Positions 47,201 to 60,050 of a DNA stretch of 64,000 nucleotides are shown here, piece after piece (within the stretch, counting starts at the first letter, position 1; every line of letters starts with the position of its first letter). This DNA is from Pachypanchax playfairii (taxonomy: Eukaryota > Chordata > Actinopteri > Cyprinodontiformes > Aplocheilidae). The stretch is from the NCBI GenBank assembly GCA_006937955.1, contig SSNP01000041.1, forward strand, positions 2,719,735-2,783,734. Direction: 5' to 3'. The position numbers and the translations under genes are program-made. The notes below the pieces were generated by a model that was not told where the DNA came from, ran no database searches, and worked only from the letters and a program-made list of their open reading frames with translations.

Positions 47201-50200
47201 TTATGGTATCCAAGCTCTCGGTGGCATGCTGGTCGAGTACGTCCATGGAGATTTCTTAAACGTTGTGGGTTTTCCTCTCAACCACTTCTGCAAACAGCTC
47301 GATGTTATTTACAACCACTGTTCTTTCTCCAACAACACAAGTCAGTCTGTCGACCTGATACACAACGATACACATTCTTCATCAGCACTAACTCAGAATC
47401 CCTCTGTATGCTGTGAAGACAGACACACCTCCTCAGCCCGTCCCAAACTCAGCAGCCCTTCTGCCAGTCCAGCTTACAAGGTTTGTTAATCTCGCTTTTT
47501 AAACCAAATCTGTCCCTTTTTGTACTTGTTTAATACAGAATAAATCCCGTCCTGCAGGTGAAAAGGAAAAACATTGACGGTGAAGTGAGTGAGGGTTCGT
47601 GGATGTTGCTCAACAAACATGATGATAGACAGACCAAACTTCATGACTCTGATAATGTATCATCATCCCTGATAAGTAACAGAGAAACAGGAACTGAGTT
47701 CAGTGCGACAGAACATAAAGACACCGGACCCAAACAAGAAGAACTGGACCAGATTTATAAACTTCTGGATGGGTTTAAAGCCTCTAAGGTAATTATTTTG
47801 TGATAAACTTTTACAAAAAATACAAACTTTTAGTGTTAATTTTATTTTACTGAAATCCTGCAGAAAAATAACTTCCACTCCCCCTTATCCAAGCCTGAGC
47901 CCGACCCCTATAAATTGTAATTCCCCCCTGTTGGACAATTAAAGGATTATTCAGTTATTCAATTCAATTCCTGCAGGATAATAACTTAAAAAACTATAAC
48001 TGCCATTTTTATTTTTGATTGATTTGTTCTCACACTGCAAAGTATAAAATCCCAGAAATGTGTTTGTTCAGATGTAATGACAAAGTCTAGCAGGGATAGG
48101 AGTCCTGCACTTTTTACAGTTTTTATATTTTATTGCCTGGAAGCTTGAAGGTGATTCTAAAACACCAGTATTAAGATAAATTGATGGATGTTGATGTCTG
48201 TTCAGGAGTGATGGGAGGATGGAACAGGGGATGGACCGATGGGGCTCCATCCTCAGTGATCAGGATGTTGCTTTGATCTGTTGTAGTGAAGAAGGAGTAA
48301 GGCTGGGTGATATGGCCTAAAAATAAAATCTCTGATTTTATTTTTTAATAATTACATTTACGATTTTTTTTCCAATTTCCAAAATAAAAAAAACGTCTTT
48401 TCCACAATATATGGGTACCATGTCTTTGGCTATGTGCAAAGCGACCGCTTTGTTGATTGTTCTCCACTGTGCCCCTTTCTTGTTATATATGGTGCCTTGT
48501 GCAAATGATTCAGCTACAGTTAGCTGTTTTTTAGCTAAGGTTTGTTGGTCACTGCGGTTTTGTTCGTCTTTAAGAGACCTGCGTTTTTCACGTTTGGCTG
48601 GATGTCTCTGTTTCAGGTGTTGGAACAGGTTTGTGGTGCTGCTGCCTTTGACTGTGATGGGCTTTAGGCAAATGTTGCAGCGTGGGGTCTGTTGCAGCAA
48701 ACTAACGCTACAGAAGCTCAGAGGAGCCAAAAGTGCATCATTACACAAAAACTCTATTTACTTTTAATTGCCCAGGCCTAAAAGGGGCTGAGCTGAAAGT
48801 CAAAACTCTTTATTTACTGGTCTACGTTCCAACACTCACCTATGGCCCTAAAATCAGCATTTTGACAGAAATAATTGAAATCCCAGATACAAGCGGCTGA
48901 AATGAGTTTCTTCTGTAGGGGCCAGGGTCAGGCTTGGAGATAATAAAGGGGAGGAGCTTGAAGTAGAGCATCTTCTCCTTCACATTAAATGGAGTCAGCT
49001 GAGGTGGTTCAGGCATCCTGGTTGTCTCCCCATAGAGGTTTTCTGGGCACGTCCCACTGGAAAAGACCCGTGCAGAACCAGAACTTTTTGGAGGGATTAT
49101 ATTTCCTTTCTTGCCCATGAGCTCTTTGGGATCCCCAGAAGAACCATGAGATGTCTGGGTTTCTCTGCGGAATCTGTTGATCTGTGACCCAACTTAATAA
49201 AATGGATGGGTGAATGATAGAAAATACAAATATTTTCATGCAAATAGTTCACTAGTTTTTAGTAACTTAGCGTAATAATTTACATGATTGGCTTTTGAAG
49301 ATGTTTTGCTGCTTATAGAAAATACCAGGGGGAAATATTGTTTAAGGATTTTCTATATTTTTTAGTGTTCAACCATGCAGAGTCTTCATAGTATTGTGTA
49401 CTGCCTTGAATACTTGCAACCTATTTGTTTTTAAAACTTGTCTGTTTTGTTTTAAGTTTCCATAACTGATCTTTCTAAAAAAAAAAAATCAGACTTGAAA
49501 TCATCAGCAAACATACCTGCAATTTGTCTTACTGCCTCAAACCAATGATGAGAAATTTAAAGCTTTATAATATCTCAGAATTACAAATATTGTTCAGTTT
49601 TGAAAACCAGTTAAGAGGCAATCAGAGGCAGTTAATTGCTGCCTCTGATTGCACATATTTTTTCAAAAATCTGTCAACTTTCTTTAGAAATTGCCATCCT
49701 AAAGCATTTCCCTGCTTTTATTTTGATGTTGTACTCTTAACTTCCTCTTCCGAGTGTGCTGGTGGTTATTTCTAGAACTAGCAGGAGAATTGAACTAATC
49801 AGAAACAAAACATTGATCACGTCATTTTGTATTTGTTTCCAAACCTATTAAAGGATTTGATAGGCAGTTTCAACAACAGTTATCACACGTATAATGTTAG
49901 AATTACTCTCTGCAATCACTGGATCTACTCTACTTGTCCAAAAATGTCTCAGGCACTTTTTACAGCATCCAAGTTTGGTGTATTTGACCTGCTACACACT
50001 AAACCAGGTCTGGATGCAGAACTAGTGGCCCAGGAGATCAAAGCCTCTGTTAAGGGAACTGAGTGCCTGCTAGAAGCTTGTGTGTCTCTGGGACTACTAA
50101 AGACCAAAGAGAAAAGTTAGTCTGATCTCAATTAATTCTAATAATTCATACTGACTGTTTTTTATTACTTGAACGTGTCATGTTTCATGTTAAAATAACC

Positions 50201-51706
50201 AAAACCATGTTCTGGTGTTTTTATGACCAGCAGGTCCAAAGCCTCTGTATGAGAACACAGACCTGGCCACGCGTTTCTTGTGCTCAGATGCTTGTTTTTC
50301 ACTGCACGGATATATTCAGCACTGCAACGAAACCTTGTGGCCCCTTTTCTCCAACCTGGAATGTGCTGTGCAGGAGGGAACTAGTCAGCGTGATAAACTC
50401 AGAAACTTAAAAGATGTATGTCAAGTTATCTAACAGTTCATTTACAGTACAGATGAGATGATCCTGAAAAAGTTGAACAGAATATTTATTTGTTTTGATT
50501 TGAAGGACACTATCTGCAACAGCAGAGAAGTTAAACTGAGATTCATGAGCGCCATGCACAGCTCTGCTAAGGTTACAGCAGCAGCACTAGTAACGGCCTT
50601 CGACCTCTCCAGTTATAAAACAGCGTGTGACCTTGGAGGTAAGAACTCCAAAGACTTCTATGTGTTTTCTATCAGAATCGTTCTCATATCCATTATATTC
50701 TATCTTTTTTTACAGGATGCACCGGTGCCATAGCCTCTGAGATTATTAAAGCCCATCCTGCGCTGTCAGTAACTGTGTTTGACTTGCCGGAAATTGTAGA
50801 GATGAGTAAACATTTCCGTTCACAGCACACAGACAACAGGATCTCATTCAAAGCCGGTCAGTTATCAGTGTTGATCTGCACTAAACCACCTATCATATTG
50901 ATGTTTAATGATGCAGTCTTATAAAACCACTCACTTTTTGTACAGGAGACTTTTTCAAAGATGAGTTGCCCAAAGCAGATTTGTACATCCTGGTGAGAAT
51001 TCTTCATGATTTGACTGATGAGAAGCTTCACATTCTGCTGAGTAAAGTTGCAGATTCATGCTCTCCAGGTAAAGTTTTAAAAACTTTTGCTTATTTATTT
51101 CTACATTTTTATTTTCCCTATGCAGTGATAGCTCAAATACTGATGCTCTAAAGCGCCAATCCTTTACTAACACTTGCAACTGATTTGATGAAGTTTATTT
51201 GGCACTATTCACATCTAAAAATGATCTACTGCTGTGTTGGATTTTAGTTAAAACTACAAGCGCAGTGTTCTTTAAACCTGGTTGTCGCACATTATTATTT
51301 ATGGATTTAAAATGTGTATAAAGCTGGAAAAGTTTAGTACTGAATAAAGCAGCTCTTTTACAAAAAGCTGAATGGCTCAACCAATCTGAAAAGCCTGGGA
51401 AAGAACACTGCTTTGTTCTCTGTAATGTAAAGAAACAAGTGGATACAAATTGACCGCGGATCTCTAAAGTTGTATGTTTGCATATGCTTGGTGCTGCCAG
51501 GCTGCGGCCTCCTGCTGGGCGAGATCTTTCTGGAGGAAAACAGAAGTGGTCCGACTGTCGGTCTGCTGCAGGCTCTCAGCATGAGCGAGGGGAAACAGCG
51601 AAGTGCAGCAGAGTACAGTGAGCTTCTAAAGAACCATGGTTTCATCACGGCACATGTCAAGCACACGAACCACCTCCTGGGTGCAATGCTCTGTGTAAAA
51701 GCATGA
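44255..51706 (+). CDS. asmtl: ASMTL, Maf-domain/O-methyltransferase fusion protein
   Basis: Fourteen coding exons give 661 aa: 44255-44347, 45953-46084, 46153-46200, 46295-46359, 46480-46544, 46793-46901, 47186-47480, 47558-47788, 49953-50115, 50234-50415, 50506-50638, 50716-50856, 50946-51068, 51501-51706. All are GT-AG with consistent phase. The N-terminal half is a Maf nucleotide-pyrophosphatase domain: LASASPRRLEILRNA, VIGADTIV, ILEKPVDK, KAGGYGIQALGG. A low-complexity Ser/Asp-rich linker spans exons 7-8. The C-terminal half is an acetylserotonin-methyltransferase-like domain, with SAM-binding DLGGCTGA, the GDFF motif and ILHD holding the His-Asp pair. In human ASMTL the Maf domain hydrolyses modified or pyrimidine nucleoside triphosphates; the methyltransferase substrate is unknown. 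The start MVLNPVI matches human MVLCPVI. The linker is longer than in human. Introns 1 and 8 are packed with transposons. Confidence 0.96.
44459..44486. other. Perfect 12-bp inverted repeat, 4-nt loop
   Basis: CCCTATAGGGGT (44459-44470) and ACCCCTATAGGG (44475-44486) pair perfectly around TTAC. Each arm also contains the palindrome CCCTATAGGG. It lies in asmtl intron 1 just after the exon and is probably transposon debris or a cruciform-prone site. Confidence 0.8.
44730..45815. mobile_element. Degraded DNA transposon in asmtl intron 1
   Basis: The left end (TTGACCTTTCGCCAGCC, about 44759) and the inverted right end (TTGACATTTCGCCAAGCC, about 45775-45792) are related, giving imperfect terminal repeats around a body of about 1.1 kb. 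The minus strand holds open frames (45455-45760 and 45373-45723) with Cys-containing text such as NWNNCAFSDCFTRNALMWDF. I cannot assign them to a transposase family. The superfamily is undetermined. Confidence 0.5.
47885..47970 (+). repeat. LINE 3' tail fragment
   Basis: TAATTCCCCCCTGTTGGACAATTAAAGGA followed by ATTCAATTCAATTC-like words resembles the 3' end of fish LINEs that terminate in a pentanucleotide repeat. Only the tail is present. Confidence 0.45.
48300..48780 (-). pseudogene. hAT transposase BED-finger fragment
   Basis: On the minus strand a 136-codon frame (48748-48338) encodes a BED-type zinc finger (CNICLKPITVKGSSTTNLF, then HLKQRH) and a following segment, AVALHIAKDMVPIYCGKDV, as in hAT/ZBED transposases. 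The catalytic and dimerisation regions are missing. The left boundary GGCTGGGTGATATGGCC and right boundary GGCCTGGGC look like degraded hAT ends. It lies in asmtl intron 8. Confidence 0.75.
48781..49222 (+). mobile_element. Rex3-like (RTE clade) LINE 3' fragment
   Basis: The plus strand carries the well-known 3' part of Rex3-type elements: ACTGGTCTACGTTCCAACAC, CAAGCGGCTGAAATGAGTTT, AGTCAGCTGAGGTGG, GGGCACGTCCCACTGG, ending in AAAATGGATGGGTGAATGA. The reading frame is broken by indels. It is a 5'-truncated, dead insertion next to the hAT fragment in asmtl intron 8. Confidence 0.85.
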
Positions 51707-52124
51707 AGAACTGCACCCACTCACAGCTGAAGGGCTTGTAATGTGCATTATAACATGTCGGTAAACTTTGCCCATAAGAAACAAGAAGGCCTGTTTTCTT
51801 TTTTGTTAATTTTTTTTTTATTTTAGCTTTAACTGTTTCTGTGAAAAAGGACAGGGAGTTCAAAAAGTGTTGAAGTTTGAGGAATCACGTTTAGACCAAG
51901 CTGAGAAGTTTCCCTGGTCATATAAAGACTGAGTTAAAAATTCCAAAATGCTTTGATCTGTTTTTGACCTCTGAAAGACTACAACGGTTTACAATCATGT
52001 CATTAGTTACATGTCACATTGTAATCGCGCTTAGCTTCAAGGGCTTTTCCTCACTTTTATTTGCTGCATCAGTTTGGAAGAAATACTTTTTTGTCTATAT
52101 AAAAATCCGTGATATAACTTGGTA

Positions 52125-52151
52125 AATAAACTTTTATACATGATTAATAAA
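52125..52151 (+). terminator. Two AATAAA polyadenylation signals, asmtl
   Basis: AATAAA at 52125-52130 and 52146-52151, about 420 bases after the asmtl stop. They bound the likely 3'UTR before the LINE fragment begins. Confidence 0.6.
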
Positions 52152-52199
52152 ATCCACATTATTGGAACATTTAACACTAAAATAAGAAGTGTAATATAA

Positions 52200-52740
52200 T
52201 ATTAAACTTTATTACAGACTGACAGGTCCAGATGAGAATCAAGACAATACACACAATAAATATATAAAAGACACAAAAAAACTAAATTTGAAAAACCTCC
52301 AAAACACTCATAAAACAGAAGGCCTTGTCTTCACAGGAGACAGCTATACCAATGCTTCCATAACTTGGACTTATACCGTGTAGTGCTAAATTCGATGCTT
52401 GTCAAGGCCATAATAATGCAATTCTCTGAGTTGTTCAGCACAGACAAATACATTTATACATACAAGTTCTCAGTGTGGCTTGCAGTGTATTAACACATGC
52501 AGCCACAAACATCTCACTAGCACTACACCACCGTGGTCGCCTCAGCAGAATTCTCATTATAAGCCACCTGGAGTTTATGCAGGCTAGCTTTGCTGTAGCT
52601 AGTCCACAAGTGGGCAGTGTAGAGAGGAGTGTAGTATGCTCTGAACAAAGCAACTTTCACTCTATCTGTCCAGCCATCAAACTTGCGAACCAAACTATTC
52701 GCCTGAGCATATAAAAAACAGCATGGCCTGTAAATGTCAA
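52200..52740 (-). mobile_element. Non-LTR retrotransposon 3' fragment
   Basis: Reading the minus strand, VRKFDGWTDRVKVALFRAYY and LHKLQVAYNEN are followed, after a frameshift, by LRRPRWCSASEMFVAACVN and LQATLRT. This order matches the C-terminal region after the reverse transcriptase in a LINE group common in fish. Only the 3' end remains and frames are broken. The exact clade is not determined. Confidence 0.7.
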
Positions 52741-55700
52741 GGTCATCCTGTAGGTCAACATGTAGTTTTACATGTTTTTATTTTACCAGGTAAATGTAGA
52801 AAAATAAAAACATTGTTTTGTACTCCTGCATCTTCTGACAACATAGTTGGATTAAAAACATGAATTCAGATCAGATTTGATAAAATCACTAACAGCTACA
52901 AGCTAAAGCTTTTACTAAATGATCATGCAGGTATATTAAAACTAGTTAGTATATCAGAATACTTCTTTCTTTTGTGTCTTTTTTATTTTGAGAGACCAGT
53001 CATCAGTTAAGAAACTAATTATTAACATTGTGCACACACACAAATTTAAGAATTTAGCAAACTACAACTCTAATAAAGGATCATGTTTGTGGATATAATA
53101 TCTAACATCCAAAGGATCTCATACACTGTCTGAAATGTCTTTTTACTGCTCATCAGGGGTCAGAAGATCAAATAGCATCCACATTTAAACCTCCTCGTTG
53201 AAAGAAGTATTGGGTGTACTGATGGAAAAACTTGCCAAATCCTTCCTGGTCATGCCAAGCATCTTATTCTGTCAGCATCATGTGGAAGAACCATATACCA
53301 CGACAGCATTGTTATGTTGGAACATTGAATTTATATGGAGTTGCAAATGGTTGCAGAATCTCATTTAATAGAAGATTGCACTCCATAGTTTCTCCACACA
53401 GCTGTAGATGATGCAGATTTACCAGCCAAACTTTGCTTTGATACATTAATAAATAATATTACTCACTTTTCCGTGTTCTTAATAACGTGGCTGTCTTATC
53501 TATAGTCCAAACCAAGATATCTGGCATTGAGGGCAGTTGGGTGTCAGTACTTGTCTGGCTGCATCTGCCATCTCAGCTGGTGTGTTATTACCGAGCACTT
53601 TTCATTTCATCATTAAACTATAGTTTCCGTACGTATCGGGGTTTCAGTCACTACAGCAGCAATATCCTGGAAGTGGATCTGGATTTTTCTCCTGAAGTAC
53701 CGTCTCTTCTTGTTATGTCATTAAATGTCCTCAAGATGGCATCAGAAACCTACACGTCTCACTCAAAAGAAGGTAAAGAAACATTCAGCGATTGTTACCT
53801 AAGTGCTTCTTTCTGTTTTTAGAGTTGTTGGATCCAATGAGTATAGAATGACAGAATTTTCAGAATTAAATGTGTTTGGTTTGGTTGCTTATTCTCCCAA
53901 TGTGTAGAAGCAAAAGACATTTGTAATTCCTTACAGATATACTTCTTGGATTTCAAATTTAAGGCAGCGGTTAAGGCGGCCAAATAGCTGAGGGGAATGT
54001 GGGGAAAATCACTGGCTTTGATAAACGCAGTATGTATACAATGACTCTTCATTCTGGATCCTTCTCCTAAGTATTTTCCTGGGAGGGTATTAATGGTGGT
54101 CAATGTTATTCACAGCAATTTTCTTGTCATTCCATGTTCAGGCTCTTTGTGACATCTAACCGATTTCTATTTCTCTGATTTTATTAGGATGAATAGGGAG
54201 AGACAGGAGAAAGGCTGGGCTGAACTTCTAGCATGACACCAATGTAAATCACATGACATTTGTTTTATTGACATTGCCAACTAAATCCATCACAGAATCA
54301 GATCCTTGCAACTCCCTTTTGCCACGACGTTGTGAAAGCCTGGATTGATTGAATACATTTTGGAATAATGTTACTCTACTGATGAGATTCGTTTTTAAAG
54401 AGATCTAACTAAATGACCCCAAATGTTGTGGGAAAATGTCAGGGATGTGGAATACTGATGAGTGTCAGGAATCAAAGCAAAGTCTGTGTTCTCTCAAAAC
54501 ACGATGAAGCATTTCCAAGAAAGGATTTGCATATCTGTCCACTCTGAGTGTCCCAGCTGCACCCACTCACTCTCAAATGCCTCCATACTTTTGTGTACAG
54601 CAAACACACTGCAATGCCTTGTAATGAAAACCATTCAAGTCAGTCATGTTTACCAAAGACCAAAGGCCAGTGTAATTTGGGAAAATTGCTGAAACTCCAA
54701 AGTAATCTTATGTAATTTGATCTCATGCATTGAGCACTGACTGTACTGTACGTGTCGGATAAGAGCTCAGTCATTTTCTCCAAATGCAGTCTTGACAAGG
54801 AGTAAGAATTTCCACCTGCAAGTAATCACCATTCTAGTGTTAAGTGCTTTGATATTAAAATGACTGATTTAAGACCATTTGCTGCTAGCAGATAGCGGTT
54901 TAAAAACACTTCCATATGTTGATAGTATGGATAAGCTAGGTTTGTGAACTGGGTTGACTGCATGTTGTGTTTACTGTTTCCAGTGAAAACACATTATGGT
55001 CACGCCTCACTTTAATAAAGAAAATCTAAATTAGGAAAGACAAACTTTACATTTATCAACAGTGACGTAAGCCTTAAAGCCTTTTTACATACAAGCAAGA
55101 ACCAAGTTTCCTAATATTTATGATGTTTAATTGTAATGGGAATTTAAACTAAAAGTAAGAGGACCAAGTAATAATACATGCAACATGATAAAACACCACA
55201 AGGGGGCAACATTGGCTAAAATAAACATCCATGCAAGTCAGTTCTGTATCCCGTTAAGTTGTTTGTTGGCACCCATCACTTGTCTGAACAGGCAGTTTGA
55301 CATTTGAGATATTTACAAAGAATTATCTCAAACTTTTGTGTTATCTTGGCTGAAAAATAAATAGTATTGTTGTTTACACTGAAAGTTTCTTTGTGACTTT
55401 GGGAAGGATATTCAGAATCCAAATGCTTGCAGGCAGAATAACAAACATCCTCTAATCAGTACGTTTTCTGAATCGCCTCTCGAAATGAAACTCATGCTCG
55501 GGCACCTGTTTCAAAAGAGCAGGCTTGTTTATCAAAGTCCTCCTCTGTCAACAAACAGAATAAGTGCGATGACGGCTGGCTACTCAACCCACATCTGATT
55601 TCGGCAAATGTGCAGTTGTTCAAAGTGAGCTGTGCTTCATTGATTTGTTTCAAGGCAGAGGAAAAATAACCTGAGGGCTTCTACCAGTTAGAAATAACAA

Positions 55701-55979
55701 TGGAGTCCTTCTCTTCTGTTTGTAGCTTGTTGGCCTGACATCAGTAGTAAAACTAAAGGATTTTTGTTGTGGATTTAACTGCTTGTAGGAACTTTGTAAA
55801 AGAATACTTCTCATTAAGAAAAGGGCTTTACTGTGGCATTTAGCACATCAGTAGATTTCTCAGTGAGAGCAGCAAATTAGCAGCAATTCTGAAATTCTGT
55901 TTTTTTTTTTTACTTTTGTCAGAATTTGTGCTTTCTGTTATTAATTTGAGAGAATTTACTTATTTTTGTATATTAATAG
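52741..55979. other. Gene-poor DNA downstream of asmtl
   Basis: The longest frame, 53487-53822 (plus, 111 codons), has no recognisable domain or splice partners. Several stretches (53160-53420, 54420-54720) are less AT-rich and not obviously repetitive. They could be conserved non-coding DNA or an untranslated region of an unseen gene. I see nothing that supports an exon. Confidence 0.4.
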
Positions 55980-56265
55980 CTACAGTGGTGCAATTAGTAT
56001 CACTGTTGCCTTGCATCATGGAGGTTTTGGGTTTGAAATCAGGCCAGGACCTTTCTGCATGTAAGCTGCATGTTTTCCCTTTGCATGCATGGAGTTTCTC
56101 TGGGGTCTCATCCCATAGACCAAAAATATGCACCATCTGTTAATGGTCATCTGTCTATATGTGATCCTGTGATGGACTGGTGGCCTGTTCAGGTGTAACC
56201 CCGCCTCTAACCAAGTGACCACTGGTGATAGACACCCTGTTACCTGGAACAGGAATAAGGTAAAG
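55980..56265 (+). repeat. tRNA-related SINE-like interspersed repeat
   Basis: Box A-like GTGGTGCAATTAGTATCAC and box B-like GGGTTTGAAATC are followed by TGCATGGAGTTTCTCTGGGG, CCATAGACCAAAAATATGCA, then GATCCTGTGATGGACTGG and TGTAACCCCGCCTCT. This series is characteristic of a very common fish interspersed repeat. The copy is degraded. Confidence 0.75.
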
Positions 56266-59200
56266 ATAATTACTGCCTGGTATAATGTTTTATTTGCTTC
56301 ATTCACTCAACAATCAGAGCAATTGGAATATTAACTTAGATTAACATAAAGAAAGGAAACAGGAGGAGACATGCCACTTGTAGAACTCACACAGCATCAT
56401 ATTGTATCTAGTTCAACTAATCCAAACATAAACAGAAATATAGTGTAATATGTCGAGTTATTGCTCAGTGGCTTTACTTTGACCACTTTTATCACATCAG
56501 CAGTAACACAGCAAAAAGACTATTATACCCTCAAAAAACTCATCATGTGTTGTGGTCAAATAAGAGAAGGTACCGCCCCTTCCTGTCTCTGTGTGAGGCG
56601 CCACTCTGTAGGACGAAGAGACTCCAAGCTGAAATGGTTGATGACGGAGCTTTTATCAAACCCTCCGAGGGCTCTTTGTTTCTATTTTAGGATTTCTCAT
56701 GGGTAAAATCAGAAAAAGCATATAACAAACTGGGTCTCAGCTTTGCTGCGTATATATACAGACATAGAGAAGCTTGTCTAGACTGGTGGGCACACGCATA
56801 TACCATTAGTAAAATGGATTTATCAATCAGTAAAACTAATGGTATGCTCACTCATCTCATTTGGTGTCAGTGAGGATTCAGAAAAATGTAAAATCTGGGA
56901 TAAAAGGATGAGAAGAAACCCAGCGCAGACTGGACATGATCTCCATGCCCTCAGCAAGCTTGTTATCTGAATCTTTTTAGGATTGTGAATGTATTAGTCC
57001 ACTGAGCTATAACTATCTGACTGCATCATCAAGCTGAGCGTACATGGTTGAAAGCAACATCTGTTCCCTCTTTCAGCAAAACATTTCCAAATCACACTAT
57101 ACTATGAAGTATATTAATAAAATACTTTGTGATGTACAACAGTGCAGTTGCAATACAGACTTGATGCATTCTGAAGTGTATAAAAGAATTAAAAATAAAA
57201 AACAATCCCAAACCATTTTGCAACCAACAAATATAAAACAAACATAACTTCTTACTTTTAACTAAGCAGCTGGTCGCCTCAGTTGACAACGGGTTGAAGG
57301 ATGTTGTTAAATGTTTGATCATCCAACATGACCATAACCATGTCCCAATCAAAATAAGGAAATACTTTTCATTCATACATAATATATCGATGCTGCAGCA
57401 TTAAATTGTGTTTCTCTTGCATTGAATACAAGATTCATATCATTTATTAATAACTACAGCTTGCAGATTTTAAATGTCGTACAATGTCTCATTTTTACAA
57501 AGACGCGATAACATCCACGTTATTAGACATCACAGAGGCAAAATCTGAAATTCTCTCTTTTGTCTCGAGGTAAGCTGTTCTATTCCAGAGTTGTGCTCCG
57601 CCATCCTTTGTTAGAATTTCACAGTGTGAATGAAAATAAAAGGCTGTAGTTAACAGCTTGAATCCATTTGATTTTTTATTCAAAAAAAAAAAATCCCCGA
57701 CAATGTAATATGCAAAACACACGTTTAGCCTATGAAGGGTTTGTGGCAGTGAAATATTTGAGGGAAGTTGTTGTGTCTGTCTTGTTGTCTGTTATCACAA
57801 GTTGAAGATGCTTCTGCGGAGGCCTTTGACTCCCATCATAGGCTGCTGCTGTTTATAACAAGAGAGATGATGCGATCCTATAACTGTGTGATGATGACCT
57901 CTCGCTCTTAACCCTCTCCAGCTGCAGCTCACCCTCCAAACAATAACAGTCAAATCCCTCCACATCTGACAGAACCGAAGAACAACTTATAAATGATATG
58001 CATCTCCTGCTGGTCCCATGGCAACCGTCTTGACTTTATTGTTGCATTTCTTTGATCCCGCCAAGCTTTGATTCATTTCTCTTTCACCCTTTTAGCTAAA
58101 CATATCATGTGAATTTGGAGCTTTGTTCCTGACAGGCCCCGTCTTACCTCGCTCTCTCCGCAGGCTCCTGACGCCTCCCAGAGGAGCCGCGGAGGAGGAG
58201 AGGAATTCCACTGGATTCAAAGACTTCGCCGGGGTTGCTTTTGACTCCTTCGCCTCCTTTCCTGACAGAAAAAGGCAGACACACACACACGCATACACAC
58301 CAACCTGCTCCTCATCATGCTGACCTGTTCCTCGTGATCCTCCATCAGACCATCTTCCTGCCCCTGAGGGACCGGGACTGTATTTGTGCTGGTGTTCACA
58401 TTACCAACGAGGCCAGTGGGTTTCGGATCCTTTTAATAGTATGTTCTTTGGCACTATCAAGTTTTGATTCAGTGACCGTAAAGCATGAACTTTATTCTAA
58501 TTTAATTAGCACTTTCACATCAGTCTTTGAGTTTATTGAAGGCGCTTTAGACATTCTGCCAAGTCTCTCATAAAGATTTTTTATTGAGAAACCCATTTTA
58601 AGGCAGCTTGATGTGGTTTATAAAAATTCATCTTCAAAAGTGCATGACTTTATAACACGAGGACTTTCGCGCACCATGTTAATAATAAAAAGTCATAAGA
58701 ACATTTTTTTTTTCTTCTTTTTTTAGTACCATCTGTTTTACATCATGGTAATTTCCTAAACATAACCAGTTTCGTAAATCAGCTACCCTTAGCCTGCCTT
58801 GCAGACTTTAGCCACTCATTATTCTGGTCAGGCACAAGTGACAGCAACACAAATTAAAACCTTACCATTAAAAATACATATAAAAGTCAGCTATTAATCA
58901 CCTAGTAATCAGTGTGCACGCTGTCTTCAGGTGGTTTTATCACTCAGTTTTCCATTATCCATGGCAAGATTTGATATTTGCAAGAGCTGTTGTTATATCC
59001 ATTAACTCATATGTGGACATAACCATAAAATGATGTTTAAATATCTTTAATAGACTGTTGCATCCTTGAGATGACTTATTCTAGAGGTTTGAAAACAACA
59101 AGAAATTATTACAGCCTTTTATATTTTCCCCTGGTTTCATCATGTTAGTCAATGCCATGCTCACATCTCTGAAGTTCAGCTAGTAATTCCAAATAAGATG

Positions 59201-59424
59201 AAAATATATGTGCTGTTGGCACCAATGCAACAACTGAAATAAGTGTATTTGAAGGAAAAATCTGGGACTACTTATGTCTGTCACAGTTAATAAGGACAAA
59301 AAGCAAGAAAAGCGAGCTGCGTTAGATGATGGTGCTCCTCCAGCCTTCATTACTTTATTATCTTCTGTGTCCGTACACGTGAGCTGACAGAAGCTTCAGG
59401 AAACATTTATGTATAAAGTATCGT
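56266..59424. other. Gene-poor DNA
   Basis: Complex, non-repetitive sequence at 57770-58130 might be conserved non-coding DNA. Frames overlap on both strands at 58092-58323, with (CA)n content and no recognised product. Confidence 0.4.
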
Positions 59425-59448
59425 TGTGTGTGTGTGTGTGTGTGTGTG
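59425..59448. repeat. (TG)n microsatellite
   Basis: About 12 TG units followed by a G-rich run. Confidence 0.9.
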
Positions 59449-60050
59449 GGGGTGGGGGATCGATCATGAGCTCAAAGTTTGGACTTGACACAGAATGGTT
59501 TCTCTGCTCTATGTGTTGGAAGACACTTTCACAGCTGATCTGCATGTTTGTCTAAGTATGTGCATATGAGACGCATGTAGTGGTTGTAAAAATGTTAAAT
59601 CAATACAAAAAACAGTAAAGAGATAAATCAAATTGCACCAACTGTTTTCACTTCTGACTAATCTTCTCAAAATCTGAAGTGGACAAGTAGTCTCACTATT
59701 AGCTACAACCATACATACTAATAACTTGGTGACTTTTCCTTATCAAATAGGAACAATAATGCTAATGAGGTGATGAGATAAAGCGTCATGTGGGACAGAT
59801 AAATCCTGCCTGGGTCTAATATGACATGTCTGGATTAACCCGGAAGATGCAGCTTTTAAATCACTCAGCGTTGCTTCCATCTTCTTCTCAGACTTCTCCT
59901 TCAATCGCTTATTTAAAAACTGTGTTTATATTTCTGGTTAAATAATTGCCTTTTTACGAATTTTTTATGAACATGAAGTGAGAATTGAAACTGTTATGTT
60001 TGTTTCTTCCCTCCATAAAATCACAACTATTGTAAATTCATGTTGTTTCT

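Noticed and set aside
53487..53822. 111-codon plus-strand frame
   Set aside because: No known domain, AT-rich surroundings, and no flanking exon or promoter signals.
58092..58323. Open frames on both strands with Arg/Pro-rich text
   Set aside because: Overlapping frames in opposite strands with a CA repeat; neither resembles a known protein.
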